This document shows positions 55,642-64,000 of a stretch of DNA of 64,000 nucleotides, one piece after another (within the stretch, counting starts at the first letter, position 1; the number at the start of each line of letters is the position of its first letter). Source of the DNA: Areca catechu (Eukaryota; Streptophyta; Magnoliopsida; Arecales; Arecaceae); assembly GCA_021397845.1 (NCBI GenBank), contig CM038050.1:6948471-7012470 (forward strand). Direction: 5' to 3'. Below the pieces are notes generated by a model. That model was not told the DNA's origin. It was given only the letters and a program-made list of their open reading frames with translations, and made no database searches. A program made the translations under genes and the position numbers.

Positions 55642-57837
55642 TAGTTTAAGAGACCGGAGGGAAGGGTATTTTGGTCTGGACGAAAATTTTAAATAAAAGC
55701 TGAATGATAATTAATGCTAGTTACGCTCGGCTCCCATCTCGTCATGCTACAGTTGATACATTTGGATCGATAAAAAAATACGGTACGGGCAACGTTGGAT
55801 TTACTGCACTGCACGTGGTGCACAAAGACTTTTCCAACCCTGGAATCCGTCCCAGCCAGGCCTGAGTTGCTTACCAACCGAGTGGGCCCAAGCCAAAATC
55901 CCAAACCCATGACCCATGATCCTCATGGGCTACAATTCATCGAACCCTTTAGCCGTGACAGATCATCATCATTGGAATGGAGCAAGCACTTCATCCATAT
56001 CACAACCAGTGGGATCCAGAACTTTCTCATGCCCTGACCAAACCCATGTTCTCCTTTAGATTCTCCAACCCCTGATCCTTGAAGGACTTTGCAGAACAAC
56101 ACCGGACACTTGGTGCCCTCCGCCCCCATGCACTTTTTTGGATTCTTTTCTCTATACGCGCGCGGAGAGCTGGTCCATGTTAAACCCTTATACCGATCTC
56201 TGTCTCATCTATTTTTAAGGTCTTGTTTTCCCTTCTTTTTCCTCTCTATATCTTCAAAGATTCTCCTTGTCATGTTTCATTAACATGGTGGACATTTGCT
56301 CCTTTCTATCTTTTATATAACCAAGAGTTGGGTGACAAGTAGGGTACTCAAGGATACGCAACCGCGTTAGGTTCGGTGTTGCTTTCTTCCCTGCCATTAT
56401 CATGCATCCATGGCCAACTGTTGAAGACGACACAGCTAGTTGGTCTGGCTGGCCTTTTTCTTATATGTCTGACTTCATGACCAAACCTTTCGCATTCTCC
56501 TCTCCATGTCAGGCAGGCAACCTAGTGCCAGTCTAATTAGCTCGGGGCCAGCCCCATCCAAGCTGTGTTTGATTCTGTGGGACGTGAATGAGATCCCTGA
56601 AAATGTTCTTGTTATATGGTATATATTATGTCAGAATATATGGTGTTTTTAAACGATGGACACTTTGTATAAGCAATCACCTTTATACGTACTTCCATAA
56701 TCCAATCATCCATGATGTTGCGTTAAAATATATGGTATATATTGGTGTCGGTGCATTTATAGCTTTCGTATGGTTCCAGGACCGATCAAACTATGACACC
56801 TGCTGACGTGATTAATTAGGTATTGTTAATTATTATCTCATGCATCCTGACGTTGCAAGTCTTTTTTTTTACCGATTATTTCCACGCAGAGGGAGGACCA
56901 GGTAACCGTGATGCGACATGATCACGAGAGGGTGGTTGGTTATACGTTCCTTCACTTTTTCTCTGGTTTTAGGAATTTTTTTTTTTTTTTTTTTTCGATA
57001 AATAGGATGTCCCTTTCAACGTTTTCCACGTAATTTAATTTTCTAATGATATGAGACAGCTGAGCTTTACGACTAAATTTATAATCCAAAACTTGATCGA
57101 AGAATCAAAAACTTATCCCTGGTTCGGAGTAATGCCTGTATTCCAAATAAAAAAGATATATAGATACGGTAGTTTGATAAGAGGGCATACCAGAATTAAA
57201 GTTGTGCGTTTAGAATTAGAATATTCTCTCTGGACACGAGTTGGGTAAACTCTTCTTATAACAAATCTAATGTAAGGACACATTAATTTTTTTTAAAAAA
57301 AAAATCGTACCAATTTTATTGGGTTTTTTTTTTTTTTTTTTTTTTAATGAAGGAAAAAAATCATACCTTCACTCATATTGCCAGGTTATCAAAGAAGACT
57401 TTGACCAAGCCAATTCATTGGGTTGGCTCTGGTGGATCCAATGATGAGTAATATAGTAGGTGGTTTCAGAACCTCTACGCTACGGAGTTCATGCATTTAC
57501 TTATATAATTTATAAAAGTCTAAGCACCACATGGATCCAGACGAAGAAAACGGTGGATGTTTAATACGTGATGCGAATGATATGTAAAACTTCATCGGTT
57601 CAAAGAACAAATAAAGAGGATCCGGACATAATACTAATAGCATCCAAGAAATGTTTTAACTATTAAAATAAAAAATTAAAATATTTTATTTTTGATGATA
57701 TTTGGATGTCCCGATCGTATTATGAGTCGACGTATCAAAATTTTCTAACCATGATAAAAATATAATATTTTTCCAAGACATCCTAGCACTGATCATCCTC
57801 GTAAACCTAGCCATGTCAGCTATAAAAGAGATGTAAA
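55642..57837. other. Intergenic, no gene recognised
   Basis: Short open frames carry no recognisable domain. Long T runs occur near 56978 and 57327. I see no RNA gene or element end. Confidence 0.5.
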
Positions 57838-58000
57838 CCGCTAAGACGATAGTTCGATTGGTAACGGTCGCTGGTTCGAAGAAGGATCCTTACGGCGACT
57901 AGATTAAATCCAGGATTTGTTTTAGAATCCGCGATCGTTGATATGAGTGAAAGGTTGGGTCTTCTCTTTTATTCCATTTTATCGATCTTTATTTTAATAA
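57838..58000 (+). mobile_element. SINE-like fragment
   Basis: Contains GATAGTTCGATTGGTAACGG (A-box-like) and, about 20 bp later, GGTTCGAAGAAGG (B-box-like), then taaatccagg, which is also found in the element at about 39900. An A/T-rich tail follows. No target duplication found; related to, but not the same as, the other two SINE-like copies. Confidence 0.4.
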
Positions 58001-58248
58001 AAAAATAGTTATATCAGAATTTATCTTTCCCTATTCTAATTATTTTATATAAATATATATATATTATTAAGAAGACAAATTTACCTGGACAAGAAATCTT
58101 TTCCGAATAGCCCTCCACCTGGTTGCATCAAAAATATCATCACATCATAAAAAATGTGAGGGTGGCAAAGTTGCTCAGCAATAAAACCTTGGCCACCCGA
58201 AGATTTATTGCAAACGTAGATGCTTCGCCTTGGATTTGGGCCAAGGAA

Positions 58249-60240
58249 TTTTTTTTTAAATAATATTTTTTTAAAAATAATAATAATAATAAATGATTTC
58301 ACGTATATTTATCAAAATAGGTGATTCATCCGATATGACAATCTGAATTCGTTTTTTTAAAAGATGACATCAAATTCATTTTTTGAAAAAACGAATTCCG
58401 TACAACTATCAATTTTTTTATTTAATTATTTTTTAAAAAATTTAATTATAATCATGATGTTTTAAATGGTGTTGAATTTATCTTTCCAAAAAATGAATTT
58501 AAATATTTTTTTAAAAAAAATTTATAAATATTATTTTATTTTTAAATCTGATTAATAAATTTTTAATTTTAAATAAATAAATAATAAATTAAAAATTAGT
58601 ATTAATTAAAATTTTATATATTATTTTGTAGTAATATTAATTATTATATTATTTTGAAATAATATTAATTAAAAATAGCATTAATTAACTATATAAAAAT
58701 AATATTAATTTAAAATTAATAATAAATTAACTAAAAAATAACATTAATTAAAAGATATTATAATATATTATGATATATTTTATATTATAATAATTATTTT
58801 ATATTCTAAATATAATAAATATATTATAATTTATTATATTATATAATATATATTATAATATAGTATAAGATTTTTAAAAAAATCAAAAATAATCACCAGG
58901 TCGATACTATTCGATCGCCAGCCCGGTACTAGTTCGGTCGACAGCCCGGTATCAATCCGATCCCTTGTTCAGGACCGGTGGCAGAACCTCGACGATCGAA
59001 CCGGCGATCGGATCTGTGGCATAACTAGGACCAGACCGGTGGCAAGATCCTAGCGGTCGGATCGATAGTCGGATCCTGATAGCCGGACCGACACCCGGAC
59101 CGATGGCCGGACCGACACTCGAATCGATGGCCGAACCGACACCCGGACCGATGGCCGGACCGGGGGTCGGACAGGCGACCAGACCGAGTTCTGGCCACCG
59201 GTTCGGCAGTCGATCCTAAGCAAGGGATCAGACTGACACCGGGCTGTCGACCGAACTGGTACCGGAATGGGGGCCGCACTGGCGGCAGCATCGGTGGGCG
59301 GACCGGGGGCCGGACCGGCAGCCGCACTGGTTGCCGGACCAGGGGCCGCACCGGTGGCCGGACCAGGGACCGCACCGATGGCCGGACTGGATGGTCTGAC
59401 TACTGGTCCAATCGCTAGGATCCTGCCACCGGTCTAGCCCCGGTCATGCCATAAATTCGATCGTCGATCCGGTCGTCAGGGTCCTGCCACCGGTCCTGAG
59501 CAAGGGATCGGACTGATACCGGGCTGTCGACCGAACTGGTACCGGGCTGGCGACCAGATAGTACAACCTGGTGATTATTTTTAATTTTTTTTAAAAAATT
59601 TATACTATATTATAGTATATAATATAATAAATTATAATATATTTATTATATTTTAGAATATAAAATAATTATTATAATATAAAATATATTATAATATATT
59701 ATTATAATATCTTTTAATTAATGTTATTTTCAATTAATGTTATTTTTTAGTTAATTTATTATTAATTTTAAATTAATATTATTTTTATATAAGTAATTAA
59801 TATTATTTTAAAATAATATAATAATTAATATAAATAAAAATAATATACATATAATTTTAATTAATACTATTTATTTATTTATTTATTTAAATTTAAAATT
59901 TATTAATTAGATTTAAAAATAATAATAATATTTCTGAAAATAAATTTATTTAAATTTGATTTTTGAAAAGATGGATTTATAGGCTGAATTCTTCTTTATA
60001 AAAGAAGAATTTAATTATCACATCATATTTAATATCAAAATATCATATCAAAATTTAAATTTAAATTTAAAAAAAAAAAATCGTTGATTTGACGAATACG
60101 TCGAAAAGATGGAGTTTGATTTATTTTTTGAAAAAAAATGAATTTAGACGGTCATGTCGGTAAAATTATCTATTTTGATAAATAAAAAAAATATCTATTT
60201 TAATTTTTTTTATTAAAAAATTATTATTTTAAAAAAAAAT
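58249..60240. mobile_element. Foldback element with long inverted arms
   Basis: A left arm (about 58249-59075) and a right arm (about 59395-60240) are inverted copies that can be followed almost base by base through both AT-rich outer parts and GC-rich inner parts (for example tcaccaggt at 58897 against acctggtga at 59567). Small indels separate the arms. Between them is a 320-bp GC-rich core. No transposase is encoded. Termini appear to be T/A runs, and no convincing target duplication could be read. It may be a non-autonomous DNA transposon of hairpin type; the superfamily is unknown. Confidence 0.85.
59076..59394. repeat. GC-rich core with 12-bp periodicity
   Basis: Repeated 12-mers of the form CCGGACCGNNNN alternate (ccggaccgacac, ccggaccgatgg), most regularly at 59083-59170 and more loosely at 59290-59390. 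In the middle (about 59213-59268) lies a direct copy of a right-arm segment (59494-59551). A minus-strand open frame across the core is Arg/Pro/Gly repeats with no domain and is not called as a gene. Confidence 0.75.
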
Positions 60241-61197
60241 CGTGCTACAGGCCACTTGATTGGTACAAAGAGTATATGAATCGGACGGTCAGAGATGGAG
60301 CGATGGAAAGCGACAGGGTGATGGTGATGTCTCCTCAGAACGAAGGGAAATATCGTTCTTAATATTTTCTTTTCTATATTCTATCCCCGAAGCTGGGCAC
60401 CGGCGGCGCTTCCCTCCTTAACTAAGCTGTCCTCTTTCTGTTGTCTTCTTCTTCTTCTTTTTTTTTTTTTATTTTATTTTCCCTTTTAACTGCTCCGGTG
60501 CAGCGGTTTCGGTGCATTGACGGCTCTTTCTCTCTATTTTCACTCCGTCATTTTGCTCTTTCTCTCTCCTAATCTCTGGAAGCCATGCTTGAGGCCCCGT
60601 CGAATCGATCAAAGCGCGGTGGTTTCTTTCGGAGCTTGGGAAGGACTGCTTTGGATGCGGAGGAGGGGAATCGGTCCTTCGCTGGCCTTTGAACCCTTGT
60701 TGCCGGTGTGGTAAAAGCCTTGGAAGCGCAAAGGTGCCATTTTTTCCCCTCTTTCTCTCCGTTCGAATACTTTCCGTGATTTTTTTTTCCCCTTCCTGCT
60801 GGGTTAGAGTAGATCCAGTTGATTGTCTCTTTTGGGTTCGTAAAGGAAGGTTGGTTGCTTCATATCTCCACTCGTTTTTTCTGGTTGCGAACTAGAATTT
60901 TCCTGTTTGAGTTCTCGATAATTGGTCTGAAAGCATTACAAGATTGGATTTTTTTTAGAGCAGGGTTTTTGTCGTGATGATTTCGGTCTTTTTTCGGGGT
61001 GTGGGGAAGAGATGGGGTGGCTTTTTTCTGAATTGGAGTTTATCAGGGAGAATTAGGGTTTCCTGGTTCCAAGTTCGGAAATCGCTGTCTTTTTATCCTT
61101 TTTTACAGTTATCACGATTTTGTTATCCGCTTCAAAATCGTAGCTTTATTTTTGTCTCCTGGTTTAGTGCAGTGCTTCAAAAATTCTCCAAGAATCT
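60241..61197 (+). promoter_or_regulatory. Promoter and 5' leader region of the CrRLK1L gene
   Basis: CT-rich leader-like sequence with a ctt/T run at about 60438-60475. A pyrimidine-rich word ending ttttttacag at about 61109 could be a 5'-UTR splice acceptor. Upstream ATGs are present, one (60974) with a frame that overlaps the main start; if an intron is removed these may not be in the message. No clear TATA box identified. Confidence 0.4.
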
Positions 61198-63696
61198 ATG
61201 GCTTGTGACATGATGGGCATTGGAAAACTTAGATTGGGCTTCTGTATCCTTGTGGCCATAACTGTTCGATGTGTTTGCGGTTCGTTCACCCCCGAAGACA
61301 ACTACCTGGTAGACTGTGGATCTCCAAATAGCACGACCAGGGTGGGCAGCAGAACTTTTGTCGCTGATCCGTCCGCTTCTTTCACCCTGGCAGCCCCAAA
61401 TAGCATCTCAGCCAGCACCTCATCGAGCTCGGTATCGGCTCCCTACCAAACTGCACGGATCTTTATCCAGCCCTCCTCATACTCTTTCCCGATCCAGAAA
61501 CAGGGCCGGCACTTCATCCGCCTCCATTTCTTCCCATTCTTGTACCAAAGCTACAACCTTATGACTTCAAAGTTCACGGTCTCGACACAGTATGTTGTTC
61601 TCCTCCAGAATTTCCAGCCACAGGGTTATTCTTCTCCTGAGATGAAGGAATATTTGGTTAACATGAATGAGGACACCCTCTACCTGTACTTCATACCAGT
61701 GGGAAACTTATCCTTTGCTTTCATAAATGCTATAGAAGTTGTTTCAGTTCCAGGTGATCTAGTAAAGGATTCAGCCCCCACGGTTAATCCTTCCGGGGAA
61801 TATCAAGGTTTGCTGGGGCAGGCATTGGAGACAGTTTATAGAATCAACATGGGTGGCCCAGAGGTTTCTCCAGACGGTGATACTCTGTGGAGAACCTGGG
61901 TTAACGATAGCATCTTTATAGTTAACAAAAGTTTTGCTGAACCAGTTTCTTTCTCTGGACCACTTACTTATGAGAAAGGACAAGCCACTCAAGAGACTGC
62001 GCCTTATATTGTCTATAGCACAGCAACAAGGTTGGTGGCACCAAATACTTCTGCTGCAAATGTTAATGTGACATGGCAATTCAATGTAGACACAAATTCT
62101 AGCTACTTTATCCGGCTTCATTTCTGTGATATAGTTAGCAAGGCACGTGTGGACCTCTACTTTAATGTTTATATCGGTAACTGGCTTGTGCTTCCTAATT
62201 TTGATCTCTCTAGTTTTACATTTGCTCTGTCTTCACCTTATTATGTCGATTTTGTATTGGCGGCTAGTGATGTATCCAGTAAGCTTCATGTTAGTATTGG
62301 CCGTTCATCAATGCGTGGCGATTCCACTGATGGCATTCTAAATGGGCTCGAGATTATGAAGATGAGGGATGCCAACGGTTCTGCCATTGTTATTGCACCA
62401 CCTGGTTCAAAGAAAAACCTTGGTGTGATATTGGGTTCGGTCGTTGGAGCAATTGCTGTGGTGATTATTGCTTTTGTTTTTTTCATGGTGCATCGGAGAA
62501 GGAAACTGGCAAGGAAGCACCACTCAAAGACTTGGATGCCTTTCTCGGCCGATGGACTGACTTCACAGAGTACGGGGAGTAGAACTTCCAATGGCACTGC
62601 TGCTACATCCGCGCAAAATGTGAGCCTTGGTTACCGGTTCTCCTTTATTTCACTGCAAGAGGCAACAAACAACTTTGATGAGAATTTGGTGATTGGAGTA
62701 GGAGGTTTCGGCAAGGTTTACAAGGGAGTGCTGAGAGATGAGACTAAGGTCGCCGTCAAGAGGGGCAATCCAAAATCGCAACAAGGCCTCAATGAGTTTC
62801 GCACTGAAATCGAGTTGCTATCACGGCTACGCCACCGTCATCTGGTTTCTCTTATTGGGTTCTGTGATGAGCGGAATGAGATGATTCTTGTTTATGAGTA
62901 CATGGAGCAAGGGACTCTTAAGAGCCATCTCTACAGCTCCGACCTTCCTAGTCTTAGCTGGAAACAGAGGCTGGAAATATGTGTCGGATCAGCCAGAGGA
63001 CTTCACTACCTTCACACTGCTTTTGCCAAGGCTATCATCCACCGTGATGTTAAATCCGCAAATATTCTGGTTGATGAGAATCTCATGGCTAAGGTTGCAG
63101 ATTTTGGGCTGTCGAAGACTGGACCAGACTTGGACCAGACCCATGTCAGTACCGCAGTGAAAGGGAGTTTTGGTTATCTTGATCCAGAGTATTTCCGAAG
63201 GCAACGGCTGACAGAGAAGTCAGATGTGTATTCATTTGGAGTGGTTCTGCTTGAAGTGCTTTGTGCAAGACCGGTCATCGATCCCACCCTTCCAAGAGAG
63301 ATGGTGAACTTAGCAGAATGGGGAATGAAGTGGCAGAAGGGAGGGGAGTTGGGTCAGATTGTTGATCCTCGGATTGCAGGAACAATTAGACCTGATTGTC
63401 TGAGGAAGTTTGGTGAGACAATCGAGAAATGCCTGGCAGATTATGGCGTGGAGAGGCCCACGATGGGAGATGTGCTGTGGAATTTGGAGTATGCGCTGCA
63501 ACTCCAAGAGGCAAGGTCAGGGACCTCTGAGGTTAATAGCATCAACCAGATTGCTGAACTTTCTTCGCAGGTTCAAAACATCGGGAACCTCGGGAGTGCT
63601 ACTGTTGGGGGGATTGGTCCCTCAAGTTCCAATGATCTTTCTCATGAGTCTATGAGTAAAGTTTTTTCGCAGCTGATCGAGGCTGAAGGGAGGTAA
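61198..63696 (+). CDS. CrRLK1L malectin-like receptor kinase (HERK/THESEUS type)
   Basis: An intronless ORF of 832 residues, the usual CrRLK1L size. The signal peptide covers residues 1 to about 28 (LRLGFCILVAITVRCVC). Two malectin-like domains follow: about 35-200 (YLVDCGSPNST, RHFIRLHFFPF) and about 215-390 (YRINMGGPEVSPDGDTLWRTW, LNGLEIMKM). The membrane segment is about residues 406-428, then a HSKTWMPFS juxtamembrane motif. The kinase starts near 490 with GVGGFGKVYKG, VAVKRG (Lys), HRDVKSANIL (catalytic Asp), ADFGLSKTG, a GSFGYLDPEYF activation segment and DVYSFGVVL. All catalytic residues are present. The end MSKVFSQLIEAEGR matches the family C-terminus. Members sense cell-wall state or RALF peptides at the plasma membrane. 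Closest by memory is HERK1. The start is the first in-frame ATG; two further Mets follow at 5-6. Confidence 0.96.
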   Translation: MACDMMGIGKLRLGFCILVAITVRCVCGSFTPEDNYLVDCGSPNSTTRVGSRTFVADPSASFTLAAPNSISASTSSSSVSAPYQTARIFIQPSSYSFPIQKQGRHFIRLHFFPFLYQSYNLMTSKFTVSTQYVVLLQNFQPQGYSSPEMKEYLVNMNEDTLYLYFIPVGNLSFAFINAIEVVSVPGDLVKDSAPTVNPSGEYQGLLGQALETVYRINMGGPEVSPDGDTLWRTWVNDSIFIVNKSFAEPVSFSGPLTYEKGQATQETAPYIVYSTATRLVAPNTSAANVNVTWQFNVDTNSSYFIRLHFCDIVSKARVDLYFNVYIGNWLVLPNFDLSSFTFALSSPYYVDFVLAASDVSSKLHVSIGRSSMRGDSTDGILNGLEIMKMRDANGSAIVIAPPGSKKNLGVILGSVVGAIAVVIIAFVFFMVHRRRKLARKHHSKTWMPFSADGLTSQSTGSRTSNGTAATSAQNVSLGYRFSFISLQEATNNFDENLVIGVGGFGKVYKGVLRDETKVAVKRGNPKSQQGLNEFRTEIELLSRLRHRHLVSLIGFCDERNEMILVYEYMEQGTLKSHLYSSDLPSLSWKQRLEICVGSARGLHYLHTAFAKAIIHRDVKSANILVDENLMAKVADFGLSKTGPDLDQTHVSTAVKGSFGYLDPEYFRRQRLTEKSDVYSFGVVLLEVLCARPVIDPTLPREMVNLAEWGMKWQKGGELGQIVDPRIAGTIRPDCLRKFGETIEKCLADYGVERPTMGDVLWNLEYALQLQEARSGTSEVNSINQIAELSSQVQNIGNLGSATVGGIGPSSSNDLSHESMSKVFSQLIEAEGR

Positions 63697-64000
63697 GTCG
63701 GTTATTATTTGCTGAAATACAGCTTGCTGTAGAGACTTCTAAAAAGTTACTAGTCTGTTTCAAATGTGACCACTTAGTCCTTTATACAGAGTTTTATATT
63801 GGACGCTTGGGTTTTTTTAATTTTTGGAAACTTCTATTTTATTCTTTTTTTTGTACGCTTGCTCACATACAGTCTGACCATGTAATTAAGTTGTAGGTTT
63901 GTAATACCTTCCATTTGATTGTTCATCGTCCTCATCAGTGGAAATCGTTGTTTATATGTGTGTGTTTATTTTGGAGGACCGATGTGAAGTGTGAACCTTC
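63697..64000 (+). other. 3' flank of the CrRLK1L gene
   Basis: AT-rich, non-coding, presumably 3' untranslated region. No canonical AATAAA is seen in these 300 bp. The stop lies in GGTAAGTC, which looks like a splice donor, but the protein already ends with the conserved family C-terminus. Confidence 0.5.

Noticed and set aside
59025..59375. Arg/Pro/Gly repeat protein on the minus strand
   Set aside because: It is a translation of the 12-bp-periodic core of the foldback element, with no start context or homologous domain.

Overview
The window reads as repeat-rich nuclear DNA of a flowering plant. It has no bacterial-style operons, it has large LTR retrotransposons primed by initiator tRNA-Met, spliced receptor genes and a CrRLK1L receptor kinase. 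The repeat style made me think of a monocot, possibly a palm, but that is only an impression.

Layout. 1-3217: intergenic DNA with a 49-bp degenerate minisatellite and a decayed LTR-like repeat. 3218-32582: one old Ty3/gypsy chromovirus on the minus strand (LTRs 3223-5020 and 30779-32577, GGAAA target duplication). Its integrase is split by a much younger Ty1/copia insertion at 5931-26201 with a perfect CCATA duplication. The copia insertion is a tandem LTR-internal-LTR-internal-LTR array: three nearly identical 1.47-kb LTRs and two nearly identical internal regions, each with gag, pol and a third, env-position ORF. 32583-35936: LTR-like debris, an AT-rich tract, a GC-rich tract and a 62-bp-arm perfect hairpin. 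35937-39986: a SINE (TAATTGAT duplication) split by a non-coding LTR element. 39987-47809: decayed gypsy-type remnants.

47810-51204 holds an apparently intact eight-exon gene (570 codons) for a membrane protein with a malectin-like ectodomain and LRRs but no kinase. Convergent to it at 51639-54191 lies a paralogue that has lost its 5' exons, carries a SINE in an exon and has two frameshifts. 54192-58248 is mostly intergenic. A 2-kb foldback element (58249-60240) with long inverted arms and a GC-rich 12-bp-periodic core sits just upstream of an intact intronless CrRLK1L receptor kinase (61198-63696, HERK/THESEUS-like).

How the parts work together: the copia genes form one retrotransposition cycle (gag particle; protease, integrase and RT-RNase H; plus a third protein of unknown role). 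Each tandem copy carries a different lesion, so the copies could complement one another. The two host receptor loci are both malectin-type cell-surface proteins; the CrRLK1L probably senses cell-wall or peptide signals. The most notable items are the tandem copia array under a single target duplication, a candidate in-frame gag-pol intron, the GTCGAC motif arrays in the LTR and env leader, the kinase-less malectin-LRR gene pair, and the two foldback structures.
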